From an uncultured Rhodopila sp. (GTDB lineage Bacteria; Pseudomonadota; Alphaproteobacteria; Acetobacterales; Acetobacteraceae), in assembly GCA_903932145.1 (NCBI GenBank), contig CAIZFE010000098.1, positions 218,449 through 282,448 on the forward strand: a stretch of 64,000 nt of DNA, read 5' to 3'. Under the pieces are notes generated by a model. It was not told the origin of the DNA and searched no databases. It was given only the letters and a program-made list of their open reading frames with translations. This document shows, in pieces, positions 44,505-56,690 of this stretch. The position numbers and the translations under genes were made by a program. Numbering within the stretch: position 1 is the first letter of the stretch; every line of letters begins with the position of its first letter.

Positions 44505-45620
44505 ATGAACATGTCCGTCCCGCCCCCGGGCCGTTTCCCTCGCTTCCAAGGCCGGACACTGCCATACCCGGCCGCGCCACCACCGTTGCCCCCGGGCCTC
44601 GACGCCCGATCGGCCGCCGTGCTGCGCGAGATCGTCGAACAATACGTCTCCACCGGCGAACCCGTCGGCTCCCGCACTCTGGCGCGCCGCCTGCCCATGA
44701 GCCTGTCGCCCGCCACCATCCGCAACGTGATGGCGGACCTGACCGATGCCGGACTGTTGTTCGCCCCGCACACCTCCGCCGGGCGTCTCCCCACCGACCA
44801 GGGTTTGCGCCTGTTCGTCGATGGCCTGCTTAATTTCGGTGAACTTTCGGAAGACGAACGTATCTCGATTTCTGCCGCGCTGGCCGCCTCCGGCCGCAGC
44901 CTGGAGGACACGTTGGCGGAAGCCAGTTCACTGCTGTCCGGCCTCTCCGCCGCCGCCGGCCTGGTCCTGGCCCCGAAGTCCGAGGGCTCCATCAAGCACA
45001 TCGAATTCGTTCCCCTGGGTCCGGGCCGAGCGTTGGTGGTGCTGGTGAACAGTGACGGCCAGGTGGAAAACCGGGTGATCGAAACACCGCCCGGCCTGCC
45101 GCCCTCCGCATTGCAACAGGCCAGCAACTACCTGAATTCCCGCCTGTCCGGCCGGCCGCTGACCGAACTCCGCCGCGTCGTGGGCGAGGAAATAGCGGCT
45201 AACCGGACCGAACTAGACGCCCTGTCCACCCTGGTCGTGGCCGCCGGTCTCGCGACCTGGACCGGCGAAGGCCGCTCCGGCAGCCTCATCGTTCGTGGTC
45301 AGGCGCGACTGCTGTCCGATGTGACCCAGCTTGACCGCCTGACCGCGATCCAGTCGCTGTTCGAGCGGCTGGAGGCGCAGGAGACGATGTTGAAGCTGCT
45401 GGAACTGGCCGAACAATCGGACGGCGTGCGGATTTTTATCGGCGCGGAGAGCGGCGTGTTTAACACGTCCGGCGTCTCGATGGTGGTGGCGCCGGCCAGG
45501 AACGAGGCCGGCCGCATCGTCGGTGCCATTGGTGTGATCGGACCCAGCCGGATTAATTATGGCAGGATAATCCCGGTGGTGGATTATACGGCGCGGGTGA
45601 TCGGCCAGCTTCTCGGTTAA
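44505..45620 (+). CDS. hrcA: Heat-inducible transcription repressor HrcA
   Basis: The 371-residue protein has the winged helix (RSAAVLREIVEQYVSTGEPV, LSPATIRNVMADLTDAGLLF, PHTSAGRLPTDQGLRLFVDG) and the GAF-like core (LAPKSEGSIKHIEFVPLG, IFIGAESGVFNTSGVSMVVA, GPSRINYGRIIPVVDYTA). HrcA represses heat-shock operons by binding CIRCE elements. I see no CIRCE repeat before this gene. A Pro-rich N-terminal leader of about 30 residues precedes the domain. It heads the hrcA-grpE-dnaK-dnaJ cluster. Confidence 0.95.
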   Translation: MNMSVPPPGRFPRFQGRTLPYPAAPPPLPPGLDARSAAVLREIVEQYVSTGEPVGSRTLARRLPMSLSPATIRNVMADLTDAGLLFAPHTSAGRLPTDQGLRLFVDGLLNFGELSEDERISISAALAASGRSLEDTLAEASSLLSGLSAAAGLVLAPKSEGSIKHIEFVPLGPGRALVVLVNSDGQVENRVIETPPGLPPSALQQASNYLNSRLSGRPLTELRRVVGEEIAANRTELDALSTLVVAAGLATWTGEGRSGSLIVRGQARLLSDVTQLDRLTAIQSLFERLEAQETMLKLLELAEQSDGVRIFIGAESGVFNTSGVSMVVAPARNEAGRIVGAIGVIGPSRINYGRIIPVVDYTARVIGQLLG

Positions 45621-45653
45621 ACACCCGCGCCTTGGTAAACACCCGCGCCTTGG
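45618..45653. repeat. Tandem repeat of an 18-bp unit over the hrcA stop codon
   Basis: taaacacccgcgccttgg occurs twice (45618-45635 and 45636-45653) and is followed by a third partial start taaaca. The first copy begins with the hrcA stop codon, so the duplication leaves the protein end unchanged. Confidence 0.85.
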
Positions 45654-45764
45654 TAAACAAACGTGTCGATACGGGTTGTCCTCGCATTGGGGCTTCCCTA
45701 ATTGTTGGCGGCTGTCTTAGTGATGCGCACCATGAACACCGACCCACAACCATTCCAGGATATC

Positions 45765-46352
45765 ATGTCAGAACAGACCGCGGCCGAACCAGACGTCGCG
45801 CCCTCTCAGGACGCTGCTCCGCCTGAACAGGCTCAGGCGGAACGCATTGCCACTTTGGAAGCCGAACTGGCGGAAATGAAGGAACGCTGGATGCGGGCCG
45901 AGGCGGAGAACGCCAACGTTCGCACCCGAGCCCGCAAGGACGTTGACGACACGCGCCAGTATGCGGTGCAGAAATTCGCTACTGATGTGGTCGAAGCCGC
46001 CGAGAACCTGAAGCGCGGCATCGACAGCCTGCCTCCGGCATCGAACGACCAGCCGGCGATCCTCGCCAAGGTCCGCGAGGGTCTGGAAGGCGTCGAACGC
46101 AGCTTCGTCGGCACGTTGGAGCGTAACGGCATCAAGCAGACCGACCCGGTCGGCCAGCCGTTCGACCCCAACCTGCATCAGGCGATGGCGGAGCAGGAAA
46201 GCGACCTGCATGCTCCCGGAACCGTGCTTCAGGCATGGTCGAAAGCCTGGACATTGAACGGCCGCCTGCTGCGCCCGGCGATGGTCGTGGTGGCCAAAGC
46301 CCCGACCGAGGAACTGGCCGGACCATTGTCGTCAGGAGGGCCTCAAGGCTGA
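45765..46352 (+). CDS. grpE: Nucleotide exchange factor GrpE
   Basis: The 195-residue protein has a long coiled coil (IATLEAELAEMKERWMRAEA, NVRTRARKDVDDTRQYAVQK), then the GrpE helical bundle and C-terminal beta domain (GQPFDPNLHQAMAEQESDLH, GRLLRPAMVVVAKAP). It opens the nucleotide site of DnaK. An AGGA site lies close before the ATG at 45765; an ATG 33 bases earlier (45732) is an alternative start. Confidence 0.93.
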   Translation: MSEQTAAEPDVAPSQDAAPPEQAQAERIATLEAELAEMKERWMRAEAENANVRTRARKDVDDTRQYAVQKFATDVVEAAENLKRGIDSLPPASNDQPAILAKVREGLEGVERSFVGTLERNGIKQTDPVGQPFDPNLHQAMAEQESDLHAPGTVLQAWSKAWTLNGRLLRPAMVVVAKAPTEELAGPLSSGGPQG

Positions 46353-46401
46353 CGAAATCGGCCAATTGTGACAGAACGGTACGGATTTTTTGGCTATAAC
46401 A

Positions 46402-46430
46402 CTTGTTCTCGACGCCTCCGTCCCATACAT
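46402..46430 (+). promoter_or_regulatory. Possible RpoH-type promoter upstream of dnaK
   Basis: CTTGTT (46402-46407) and CCATACAT (46423-46430) are spaced about 15 bases apart, about 70 bases before the dnaK start. This resembles the alphaproteobacterial heat-shock promoter (CTTG followed by a CYTAT-like -10) but it is only a weak match. Confidence 0.3.
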
Positions 46431-46501
46431 CCGGATTATTCGCTGTAGGGACTGCGCCGGTGCTTCGGGCCGCCGCAGTCCGCTGAAAGGAGACTATCCA
46501 A

Positions 46502-48418
<1,917 letters not shown>

Positions 48419-48444
48419 TCCAAGGGCCTGACTGACGTGACGAG

Positions 48445-48477
48445 TCGCGCCCGCGCTTCTTTTGAAGGCGGGCGCGA
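48445..48477 (+). terminator. Hairpin between dnaK and dnaJ
   Basis: tcgcgcccgc and gcgggcgcga form a perfect 10-bp GC-rich stem around 13 bases, with no T-run after it. It probably attenuates read-through into dnaJ and gives a higher DnaK:DnaJ ratio. Confidence 0.6.
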
Positions 48478-48605
48478 TGTCTGTTCAACCCCCTTGGCAT
48501 AGGGCGGGGGTGAGTTTCCGGGCCGGCACGCAACGATCCCGGAAAAAATGGCGACGATTGATTTTTTAGGCGCGCATCAAGGCGCCGACGCGATAAAGGG
48601 CTGAG

Positions 48606-49751
48606 ATGGCCAAAGCTGATTATTATGCCACCCTGGGTGTGGCGAAGAATGCGAGCGCGGATGACCTGAAGAAGGCGTACCGCAAGCAGGCAATGCAATT
48701 CCATCCCGACCGCAATCCTGGCGACAAGGCAGCCGAGGCGAAGTTCAAGGATGTCAGTGAGGCGTATGACATCCTGAAGGACGACCAGAAGCGCGGCGCC
48801 TATGACCGTTTCGGCCATGCGGCGTTTGAGCAGGGCAACGGCGGCGGCGGTGCCGGCATGGGCGGTTTCGATTTCTCGGCTTCCGGCGACCTCGGCGATA
48901 TTTTCGATCAGATGTTCGGGATGGGCCGACGCGGCGGTGGTACCCAGCGTGCTCGCACCGGCGCCGACCTGCGGCAGGGAGTGGAGATCGGCCTTGTGGA
49001 GGCGTTCGCCGGCACGAAGGTGGATCTGCGGGTGCCAACCCGGGTGAAGTGCGAAGGCTGCGAGGGCAGCGGATCGCAGGACAAAGGCCGCACGGCCGAA
49101 ACCTGCCCGACCTGCCAAGGCGCGGGCAAAGTGCGGGCGCAGCAGGGGTTCTTCCTGATCGAGCGCACCTGTCCGACGTGCTCCGGCCAGGGCCGCGTGG
49201 TGCGCAATCCATGCCGGGTCTGCCAGGGCGCCGGCACGGTTCAGCGTGAACGCAGCCTGTCGGTGGCGATCCCGGCCGGCGTGGAAGACGGCACCCGTAT
49301 CCGGCTGACCGGTGAAGGCGAGGCCGGCGGTGCGGGCGCCACGAACGGCGATCTGTACGTGCATGTCTCGATCCGGCCGCACGAGTTCTTCCAGCGCGAA
49401 CAGGCGAACATCTTGATGCGGGTGCCGCTGCGGATGACCCAGGCCGCGCTTGGCGACGATATCGAGGTACCGGTGATCGACGGGACTCGGGCGAAGGTCA
49501 AAATCCCGGCCGGGACGCAGACGAGCGATCAGTTCCGGCTGCGCGGCAAGGGATTCTCGGTGCTGCGCAGCGCGGCACGCGGCGACATGTTCATCCAGGT
49601 GGCGGTCGAAACGCCGCAGAACCTGTCTGCCAAACAGCGCGAACTGTTGGAAGCGTTTGAAGCCGAGGCGACCAAGGGCAGCAAAGGAAGCCCGGACCAT
49701 GAGGGATTTTTCGCCAAGGTGGCGGCGTTCTTCGATGGCGGGCGGGGTTAG
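48606..49751 (+). CDS. dnaJ: Chaperone DnaJ (Hsp40)
   Basis: The 381-residue protein has the J domain (MQFHPDRNPGDKAAEAKFKD with the HPD), a Gly/Phe-rich linker (GNGGGGAGMGGFDFSA), four zinc motifs (CEGCEGSG, CPTCQGAGKV, CPTCSGQGRV, CRVCQGAGTV) and the C-terminal peptide-binding domains (VPVIDGTRAKVKIPAGTQ). It delivers clients to DnaK and stimulates its ATPase. Confidence 0.98.
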   Translation: MAKADYYATLGVAKNASADDLKKAYRKQAMQFHPDRNPGDKAAEAKFKDVSEAYDILKDDQKRGAYDRFGHAAFEQGNGGGGAGMGGFDFSASGDLGDIFDQMFGMGRRGGGTQRARTGADLRQGVEIGLVEAFAGTKVDLRVPTRVKCEGCEGSGSQDKGRTAETCPTCQGAGKVRAQQGFFLIERTCPTCSGQGRVVRNPCRVCQGAGTVQRERSLSVAIPAGVEDGTRIRLTGEGEAGGAGATNGDLYVHVSIRPHEFFQREQANILMRVPLRMTQAALGDDIEVPVIDGTRAKVKIPAGTQTSDQFRLRGKGFSVLRSAARGDMFIQVAVETPQNLSAKQRELLEAFEAEATKGSKGSPDHEGFFAKVAAFFDGGRG

Positions 49752-49777
49752 GCCGGTTCGATATCCATGCCTACTTG

Positions 49778-49862
49778 CCCGTCATGCTGATGAAGGTCGG
49801 CATCCACGTCTTTTATCAGTCAAATCAAAGACGTGGGTGGCGCGCCTTCGCGTACCATATCG
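49778..49862. repeat. Dispersed repeat, family 3, copy 2
   Basis: The reverse complement matches 25806-25892. An internal inverted repeat, ATCCACGTCTTT and AAAGACGTGGGT, could form a hairpin. It fills most of the dnaJ-dapB gap. Confidence 0.8.
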
Positions 49863-50020
49863 CCGCATCAGGCATAGGCTGCCATCACGAGGCAAAGAAT
49901 TCCTGAACGAATCCGGGAGATGCCCTTTGAACGGGCGATCGATCATCAGACGACTGATCGCTCTGGACGCCGGAAATTGATGCGTCCAGAATCCCCGGAA
50001 TCATCCGTACGGAGGTAACC

Positions 50021-50761
50021 ATGACCACACGCATCGGCATTGCCGGCATCACCGGCCGCATGGGGCAACTTCTGGCCGAGGAAGTCCAGGCCGCTGGCGC
50101 GACTCTGTCCGGCGGCACCAACCGGAGCAACCCCGACCTGACTGCCCTCGCCGCGCAGTCGGACGTCATTATCGACTTTACCAACGCGGCCACTGCCCAA
50201 GCCAACGCCGCCATCATGGCCGCGTCCGGCAAAGCCTGGGTCCTCGGGACCTCCGGCCTGTCCGCCGCGGACGAAACTTCGGTCGAAGCCGCGGCCAAAC
50301 GGATCCCGGTCGTCTATGCCGCCAACTTCTCGGCCGGCGTCAATCTTGTGCTGGCCCTGGCCGAACGCATGGGGGCCGCCCTGCCCGCCGATGGCTACGA
50401 CGCCGAGATCGTCGAGATGCACCACCGCCAGAAAGTTGACTCCCCCTCCGGCACCGCCATCGGCATGGGCCGCGCGGTCGCCAAGGGAAGGGGCGTCAGG
50501 CTGGAAGACGTGATCGAAAGTGGCCGGCACGGACACACCGGCGTGCGCAAGACCGGCGCCATTGGCTTCGCTGCCCTGCGTGGCGGTCAGGTGGTTGGCG
50601 AACACACTCTGATTTTCGCTGCCGGCAGTGAGCACATCGAACTGACCCACCGAGCGTTCGACCGCCGGACCTTCGCGACCGGCGCGGTGCGGGCTGCCTT
50701 GTGGTCGATCACGCAACCACCCGGGCTTTATTCCATGATGGACGTCCTCGGCATGACATAA
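50021..50761 (+). CDS. dapB: 4-hydroxy-tetrahydrodipicolinate reductase
   Basis: The 246-residue protein has the NAD(P)H motif RIGIAGITGRMGQLLAEEVQ and the substrate motif EMHHRQKVDSPSGTA (catalytic His and Lys). It makes tetrahydrodipicolinate in the diaminopimelate/lysine pathway used for peptidoglycan. GGAGG precedes the ATG. It has a typical short form length. Confidence 0.95.
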   Translation: MTTRIGIAGITGRMGQLLAEEVQAAGATLSGGTNRSNPDLTALAAQSDVIIDFTNAATAQANAAIMAASGKAWVLGTSGLSAADETSVEAAAKRIPVVYAANFSAGVNLVLALAERMGAALPADGYDAEIVEMHHRQKVDSPSGTAIGMGRAVAKGRGVRLEDVIESGRHGHTGVRKTGAIGFAALRGGQVVGEHTLIFAAGSEHIELTHRAFDRRTFATGAVRAALWSITQPPGLYSMMDVLGMT

Positions 50762-50897
50762 CGACGAAACAGTCAGAACGTGTCCGGTTCGGCTTGACCG
50801 TGGCGGTGCTTTCCGTCACACAGCCGCCGACTTTGGCATCCTGCCGACAGCCGCCGTTTGACAGGCTGTAACCTACCCTGATGCGAGACATTACCCT

Positions 50898-52085
50898 ATG
50901 CGGGACACGGGCGAGTATCTGTTTACCTCGGAATCGGTTTCCGAAGGCCACCCCGACAAGGTCGCTGATCGTCTCAGCGACACGGTGCTGGATGCGTTCC
51001 TCACCGCCGATCCCTATTCCCGCGTTGCCTGTGAGACGCTGGTCACCACCAACCGTGTCGTTCTGGCCGGCGAAACCCGTGGCCCCGCGACCGTCACGCC
51101 GGAACTGCTGACCCACCTGGTCCGCATGGCGATCCGCGACATCGGCTACGAGCAGGAAGGCTTCCATTGGCAGCATGCCGATGTGGCGGTGCACCTGCAC
51201 TCGCAGTCGTCCGACATCGCGCAGGGCGTCGATAGCGCCGGCAACAAGGACGAAGGCGCCGGCGACCAGGGCATCATGTTCGGTTACGCCTGCATGGAAA
51301 CCGACACGCTGATGCCGGCTCCGCTGTTCTATTCGCACGAAATCCTCCGCACGGTCCGCGACCTGCGCAAGGCCGGCGACCGTTCCGTGGCCGGCCTGCT
51401 GCCGGACGCCAAGAGCCAGGTCACCCTGCGCTATGTCGATGGCAAGCCGGTTGGCGCGACCTCGGTCGTTGTCTCCACCCAGCACGAAGCGGGCATGGAG
51501 CAAGCCGAGATCAAGCGCCTGCTGTGGCCGCTGGTCGAGACCATCCTGCCCAAGGGCTGGATGTGCGCCGAGGAAGAGTTCCATGTGAACCCGACCGGCA
51601 ACTTCGTCATCGGCGGACCGGACGGTGACTGCGGCCTGACCGGGCGTAAGATCATTGTCGATACATACGGCGGTGCGGCCCCGCATGGCGGCGGCGCGTT
51701 CAGCGGCAAGGACCCGACCAAGGTCGATCGTTCGGCTGCGTATGCCTGCCGCTATCTCGCGAAGAACGTCGTCGCCGCCGGTCTGGCCGAGAAGTGCACG
51801 ATCCAGATCAGCTACGCGATCGGCGTGGCGCGTCCGCTGTCGGTCTATGTCGATCTGCATGGCACGGGCAAGGATGTGGACGAAACCCGCCTGGAGAAGA
51901 TCCTGCGCGACTCGATGAACCTGTCGCCGCGCGGCATTCGCGAGCATCTGAGGCTGAACCGGCCGATCTACGTGCCGACCTCGGCCTACGGCCATTTCGG
52001 ACGTACGCCGGATGAGACGAAAGGTACGTTTACGTGGGAAATGACCGATCTGGTACCGACGCTCAAAGCAGCGTTCGGGCGGTAA
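50898..52085 (+). CDS. metK: S-adenosylmethionine synthetase
   Basis: The 395-residue protein has MetK motifs: [52 protein letters not shown] and [20 protein letters not shown] (phosphate-binding). It makes SAM from methionine and ATP. The 136-base leader (50762-50897) holds no riboswitch that I recognise. Its end overlaps the trmB start region by 52 bases. Confidence 0.98.
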   Translation: MRDTGEYLFTSESVSEGHPDKVADRLSDTVLDAFLTADPYSRVACETLVTTNRVVLAGETRGPATVTPELLTHLVRMAIRDIGYEQEGFHWQHADVAVHLHSQSSDIAQGVDSAGNKDEGAGDQGIMFGYACMETDTLMPAPLFYSHEILRTVRDLRKAGDRSVAGLLPDAKSQVTLRYVDGKPVGATSVVVSTQHEAGMEQAEIKRLLWPLVETILPKGWMCAEEEFHVNPTGNFVIGGPDGDCGLTGRKIIVDTYGGAAPHGGGAFSGKDPTKVDRSAAYACRYLAKNVVAAGLAEKCTIQISYAIGVARPLSVYVDLHGTGKDVDETRLEKILRDSMNLSPRGIREHLRLNRPIYVPTSAYGHFGRTPDETKGTFTWEMTDLVPTLKAAFGR

Positions 52086-52756
52086 AGCCGCCACCGGATC
52101 GCCTCTACGGCCGGGCTCGCGGACACAAACTGCGGCCCCGGCAGTCCAGGCTGTTAAACGTCACACTGCCAAGGTTGGCCCTGCCGGATGTTTTCCCGGC
52201 GGGGCCGCTTTGGCTGGAGGTTGGCTTCGGCGGCGGCGAGCACGCACTGGCACAGGTACAGGCGCATCCCGAGGTGACGCTGATCGCCTGCGAGGTATTC
52301 GAAAACGGCATCTGTTCATTGCTCTCGGCTCTGGTGCCCGAGGGCGACGAAGCCGACGCGCCCTTGCCGCCCAACCTGCACATCTGGACCGACGACGCTC
52401 GGGTTCTGCTGCGCCGGCTGCCGGATGGCTGCCTGGACCGGCTGTTCCTGATGTTCCCCGACCCGTGGCCCAAGCTGCGGCATGCCAAACGCCGCTTTGT
52501 GCATCCCGAACAACTGGGCCTGCTGGCATCCGTGCTGAAACCCGGGGGCGAGTGGCGGGTTGCGAGCGACGATCCCACCTATCAGGCCTGGGTGCGCGAC
52601 GTGATGGCCGCGCAGACCTTGTTCGAGAAGGCGGAGCCAGCCACGACACGGCCGGATGGCTGGCCGCCGACACGGTATGAGGCGAAGGCTCTGCGCGCCG
52701 GGCGGCAGCCACTGTACTGGACGTTCCGGCGCACGGACGTATCCGCGCCGGACTAA
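52034..52756 (+). CDS. trmB: tRNA (guanine-N7-)-methyltransferase
   Basis: The 240-residue protein has [19 protein letters not shown], then the SAM site [20 protein letters not shown], and [18 protein letters not shown], the TrmB signature. It methylates G46 of tRNAs. The conserved N terminus begins inside the metK stop region, and the only usable start in this frame is a GTG at 52034 with AAAGG before it, so the gene overlaps metK by 52 bases in another frame. Coupled translation of a SAM-making and a SAM-using enzyme is likely. Confidence 0.9.
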   Translation: MGNDRSGTDAQSSVRAVKPPPDRLYGRARGHKLRPRQSRLLNVTLPRLALPDVFPAGPLWLEVGFGGGEHALAQVQAHPEVTLIACEVFENGICSLLSALVPEGDEADAPLPPNLHIWTDDARVLLRRLPDGCLDRLFLMFPDPWPKLRHAKRRFVHPEQLGLLASVLKPGGEWRVASDDPTYQAWVRDVMAAQTLFEKAEPATTRPDGWPPTRYEAKALRAGRQPLYWTFRRTDVSAPD

Positions 52757-52865
52757 AGGCGCATCGGATCACCCACCCGTTGTCACAGTCGCACCGACTT
52801 TGAGATCGTGCGGGCGGCCGGGGTAGTCGTACCTGGGCCGATTTGAGGCTCACTCTTGCCCCCAT

Positions 52866-52945
52866 TGTCATGGCCCGGCTTGTCCGGGCCACCCATGCCC
52901 TGACGGTGCCGCGATAGGTGGCCCGGTCAAACCGGGCCATGACGG
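52866..52945. repeat. 80-bp imperfect palindromic repeat, family 2, copy B
   Basis: tgtcatggcccggcttgtcc to ccgggccatgacgg, an 80-base copy of the element at 8261-8340, with near-perfect arms. The gap 52757-53120 otherwise shows nothing. Confidence 0.85.
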
Positions 52946-53120
52946 ACGTGGAGTCGCACCACGTCAACGTGGCATGGCAGCACGTCAACCTTGGACTGGT
53001 GCCGGGCCAACACGATGGTGAATTTTCCTCCCGGGCAGGATTAGCAAAACAGATGATTTTTTTGCATTCTTACCCTTGATCCCGTGGAACGACGTGTCTA
53101 TACCCCGTCGCTCACCGGTT

Positions 53121-53196
53121 GGGGCTGTAGCTCAGTTGGGAGAGCGCCTGAATGGCATTCAGGAGGTCAGGGGTTCGATTCCCCTCAGCTCCACCA
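53121..53196 (+). tRNA. tRNA-Ala (anticodon GGC)
   Basis: A 76-base cloverleaf with encoded CCA: acceptor ggggctg/cagctcc, D-arm gctcagttgggagagc, anticodon stem CCTGA/TCAGG with loop ATGGCAT (anticodon GGC), T-arm with gttcgattcc. All arms pair, with one G-U in the acceptor. Confidence 0.97.
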
Positions 53197-53380
53197 GTGA
53201 TTGCAGTGGTCGGCGACCACTGCCCAAATCTCCCATTTTCTAATTTCATCGCTTAGCGAACCCGAAGCCGGGTCGTTCTTAGCCTTGCCTGTGATCGGCC
53301 AAGCGGGTACGTATCCCCAATAATCCTGTGATCCGGATCGTCACGATGACGGCGGAATCGTCTCGGAAGGGTATATTTCG

Positions 53381-53677
53381 ATGAAACCATCCAACCTCTT
53401 GATCGCAGGCCTGATGGCCGCTGCCCTGACCGGCTGCGGCGCTTACGATTATGCCCGCAACGCCGTCACACCCAAGCCCGGCCATTCCGTCGCGTTCGTC
53501 TCGGGCAGCGCGTCGTCGGTGCTGATCGACTTCGACAACAGCCCGGCCGGCGAGATGACCTACGCCGACTCGATGGCCAAAGATAAGTGCGCGATCTTCA
53601 ACAAGTCCTCCGCGACGCTGGAGAGCCTGAACCCGCGCGGCGACACCACCACCCGCGCGACCTATCTCTGCAAGTAG
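53381..53677 (+). CDS. Small lipoprotein of unknown function
   Basis: The 98-residue product has a lipoprotein signal (LLIAGLMAAALTGCGAYDYA; lipobox LTGC, acylated Cys19) and a mature domain of about 80 residues with two further Cys (KDKCAIFNKSSATLESLNPR and a final YLCK) that may pair. It would be anchored in the outer or inner membrane. AAGG precedes the ATG. It lies just after the tRNA and ends seven bases before the convergent selO gene. No function is assigned. Confidence 0.8.
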   Translation: MKPSNLLIAGLMAAALTGCGAYDYARNAVTPKPGHSVAFVSGSASSVLIDFDNSPAGEMTYADSMAKDKCAIFNKSSATLESLNPRGDTTTRATYLCK

Positions 53678-53684
53678 CAGCGGG

Positions 53685-55130
53685 TCACGTCCCGCAGAAC
53701 GTTTGTAGGACCCGCTCCTCCTCCCTCGGTGGCGTCGCATAGCGTTCCAGGTTCGGATCGTCCTGGAACGGCCGTGACAGCACCGCCAGCAGCGTCTCAA
53801 ACGGCTGAAAATCGGCCCGCTCGGCAGCGGCGGCCAGCGCCGCTTCCACCAGATGATTACGCGGTATAAAGGCCGGGTTGACCGCCCGCATGGCCATCGC
53901 GGATCCGGTCTCCTGCGCCAGCCTGACACGCCACCGTTGCGCCCACGCCTCATATGCCCCGGCGTCCTTGAACAGCGCACCAACGGCCGCCTCGCCAGTC
54001 GGACCGTCGGCCGCGTCGCACAGCGTGCGGAAGGTCAAAGTGAAGTCAGCACCGTCTTCCGCCATCAGCTTCAACAGATCCTGCGTCAGGTCGTTGTCGC
54101 CCTTCCGCTCGGTCTGCAGACCGATCTTGCGCCGCAGCCCGCCGAAATATGCCGCCTCGAATGCCGGAGCGAAACCTGCCAGCGCGGCCTTGGCCCCGTC
54201 CTCGGTGTCGCCTAACAGCGGCAACAGGCACTCGGCCAGCCGCGTCAGGTTCCACAGGACAATCCGCGGCTGATTCCCGTAAGCATAGCGGCCGTGCTGA
54301 TCGATCGAGCTGAACACCGTCCCCGGGTCGTAGGCGTCCATGAAGGCGCAGGGACCGTAATCGATCGTTTCACCGGCAATCGAGCAGTTGTCGGTGTTCA
54401 TCACCCCGTGGATGAAACCGATCAGCAGCCACCGAGCCACGAGGTCCGCCTGGCGGGCGATGACGGCGGACAGAAACGCCAGATAGGGATTCTCGGCGCC
54501 GGCCGCATCCGGGTAATGCCGGGCAATGGCATGATCGGCCAACAGCTTGACGCCCGCCGCGTCACCCTGCGCGGCGAAATATTGGAACGTGCCGACGCGC
54601 ATATGGCTGGCGGCGACCCGGGTCAGCACCGCACCCGGCAACAACGCCTCCCGCCGCACCGGTTCGCCGGTGGTGACGGCGGCGAGGCTGCGGGTGGTCG
54701 GCACACCAAGCGCGGCCATCGCCTCGCTGATCAGGTATTCCCGCAGCACCGGACCCAGCGCCGCGCGTCCGTCGCCACGCCGGGAGAAGGGCGTCGGGCC
54801 GGCCCCCTTCAACTGAATATCGCGCCGGATGCCGTCGAGTCCTACGACTTCACCCAGCAGATTGGCTCGGCCGTCGCCCAATTGCGGCACGAAATGGCCG
54901 AACTGATGCCCCGCGTAGGCCAGCGCCATCGGTTCGGCGCCCGCCGGCACCTGATTGCCGGCCAGCACCGCGACACCGTCGGAAGTCGCGAGCCAATCCG
55001 GGTCGATCCGCAATTGTCGGGCCAGCATTGTGTTAACCCGCACCAGCTTTGGCGCGGCCACCGGTGTCGGGTCCAGGCGCGCGTAGAAGCGGTCTGGCAG
55101 GCGGGCGTAGGTGTTGTCGAAGGGGATCAT
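53685..55130 (-). CDS. selO: SelO/YdiU family protein AMPylase
   Basis: The 481-residue protein is a SelO pseudokinase-fold AMP transferase: [20 protein letters not shown] at the N terminus, [40 protein letters not shown] then CAFMD. It AMPylates proteins on Ser, Thr or Tyr under oxidative stress. The start at 55130 gives the family N terminus; the longer open frame to 55202 has no resemblance. Confidence 0.93.
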   Translation of the reverse strand: MIPFDNTYARLPDRFYARLDPTPVAAPKLVRVNTMLARQLRIDPDWLATSDGVAVLAGNQVPAGAEPMALAYAGHQFGHFVPQLGDGRANLLGEVVGLDGIRRDIQLKGAGPTPFSRRGDGRAALGPVLREYLISEAMAALGVPTTRSLAAVTTGEPVRREALLPGAVLTRVAASHMRVGTFQYFAAQGDAAGVKLLADHAIARHYPDAAGAENPYLAFLSAVIARQADLVARWLLIGFIHGVMNTDNCSIAGETIDYGPCAFMDAYDPGTVFSSIDQHGRYAYGNQPRIVLWNLTRLAECLLPLLGDTEDGAKAALAGFAPAFEAAYFGGLRRKIGLQTERKGDNDLTQDLLKLMAEDGADFTLTFRTLCDAADGPTGEAAVGALFKDAGAYEAWAQRWRVRLAQETGSAMAMRAVNPAFIPRNHLVEAALAAAAERADFQPFETLLAVLSRPFQDDPNLERYATPPREEERVLQTFCGT

Positions 55131-55211
55131 AGGCTCAACATGTCGCCGAGCGGGTCGCCGGGCAAGGGGCGGGCGGTGGCGTTTCGGGGCGCACTGCACC
55201 ATATTGTGCGG

Positions 55212-56204
55212 ATGATCCCATTATCCGTCCTCGACCTCTCCCCGGTTCCCCAAGGCAGCACGCCTGGCCAGGCCTTGCGCAATTCGATCGACCTCGCCCG
55301 CCATGTAGAATCGCTGGGGTACGCCCGCTACTGGATGGCGGAGCATCACAACATGGCCGGCATCGCCAGCGCCGCGACGGCCGTTGCGCTGGCGCATGTG
55401 GCCGTCGCCACCAGCACGATTCGCGTTGGCGCCGGCGGTATCATGCTGCCGAACCACGCGCCGCTGTTGATCGCCGAACAGTTCGGCACGCTGGCGGCGC
55501 TGCACCCGGGGCGGATCGACCTCGGGCTTGGCCGGGCACCGGGTTCGGACCCGATCGCCGCACATGCCATGCGGCGCAACCTGTCGGCCGACGTGAACCA
55601 GTTTCCCGCCGACGTCGTCGAACTGATGAGTTACTTCAAGCCAGCCGAACCGCAACAGGCGTTGCGCGCGGTGCCCGGCGAGGGGGAAGAAGTCGCGATT
55701 TGGATCCTCGGGTCCAGCCTGTTCGGGGCGCAATTGGCGGCGCATCTTGGCTTGCCGTTCGCGTTCGCCTCGCACTTTGCGCCGGCCGAGATGCATCATG
55801 CGATGGCACTCTATCGTGAGCGGTTTCGTCCGTCCGATCGTCTTGCGAAACCGCATGTGATGCTGGGCGTCAACATCTTCGCGGCGGACACGGATGATGA
55901 GGCACGATTTCTGTTCTCGTCCCTGCAGCAGGCGTTCCTGAACCTGCGGCGCGGCCGGCCGGGGAAGCTGCCGCCCCCGGTGGCGAATTTCGATGCGGAT
56001 GTTGATCGGTTCGGCCGAACCATGCTGGCCGATGCGTTGGCGTGTTCAGTGGTTGGCGGCCCGGAGACGATACGGGACGGCTTGCGCGCATTCGTTGCTT
56101 CGACGGGTGCGGACGAACTGATGGTGACGGCGCAGATTTTCGATCATGCGGCCCGGAAACGGTCGTTTGAGATTTTGGCGCGGGAAATCGAAATCCCGGG
56201 GTGA
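55212..56204 (+). CDS. LLM class flavin-dependent oxidoreductase (MsnO8-like)
   Basis: The 330-residue protein is a luciferase-like monooxygenase: [20 protein letters not shown] at the start, [57 protein letters not shown] and [14 protein letters not shown]. This is the subgroup with AEHHN, FMN-dependent as far as known. The substrate is unknown. It is divergent from selO across about 80 bases. Confidence 0.9.
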   Translation: MIPLSVLDLSPVPQGSTPGQALRNSIDLARHVESLGYARYWMAEHHNMAGIASAATAVALAHVAVATSTIRVGAGGIMLPNHAPLLIAEQFGTLAALHPGRIDLGLGRAPGSDPIAAHAMRRNLSADVNQFPADVVELMSYFKPAEPQQALRAVPGEGEEVAIWILGSSLFGAQLAAHLGLPFAFASHFAPAEMHHAMALYRERFRPSDRLAKPHVMLGVNIFAADTDDEARFLFSSLQQAFLNLRRGRPGKLPPPVANFDADVDRFGRTMLADALACSVVGGPETIRDGLRAFVASTGADELMVTAQIFDHAARKRSFEILAREIEIPG

Positions 56205-56416
56205 TCCCGGTCGTCCGCAATGCCGGCGAGGGGCGGCGTTCCCGTCTTTTGGTCAGCTTTCGCTGGCGATGACGATCCGCGTGGGGCTGTGCCAGCGCGG
56301 CGCCGCTTCACTATACGGCGGGTCGTCCAGGCCTATGGAATTTCTATGCGGGACTAACGATTTTTCCTAAGCCGGGTCCGTTGAGAGGGTGGTCCGGTCG
56401 AAAGGAGGGTCGGACC

Positions 56417-56668
56417 ATGATCCAACTACCCGGACTGCGGCATGGCACCCATGTCGCTCCACCGCGTCGCAAGACAGTGCGACCGGATTGGACGGCTTTG
56501 CACAGGCACCTGCTGTGGGTCTGTCTGGTCCTGGCGACCGCGGCTTATCTGGCCGTTTGCGTTCAGAACATTACTGAGGTGCTCACGGGAATCACCCGGC
56601 AGCATCAGTCAGTCGAGGCCGTTGATTCGCCTCGGTTCGCCCCGGGCGGAAACGGTTTCACGCGGTAG
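56417..56668 (+). CDS. Small single-pass membrane protein, unknown
   Basis: The 83-residue product has a basic N-terminal region and one membrane segment (LLWVCLVLATAAYLAVCVQN). A strong ribosome site AGGAGG lies eight bases before the ATG at 56417. No family is recognised. Confidence 0.6.
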   Translation: MIQLPGLRHGTHVAPPRRKTVRPDWTALHRHLLWVCLVLATAAYLAVCVQNITEVLTGITRQHQSVEAVDSPRFAPGGNGFTR

Positions 56669-56690
56669 AAGGCGTATGCGGCTCGATCGC

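Noticed and set aside
50762..50897. Possible SAM riboswitch before metK
   Set aside because: I could not match the leader to SAM-I, SAM-II or SAM/SAH consensus elements; no conserved core is visible.
54294..55211. Long plus-strand frame opposite selO, extending the luciferase-like gene
   Set aside because: It is the antisense of selO in a GC-rich frame; the family N terminus begins at 55212.
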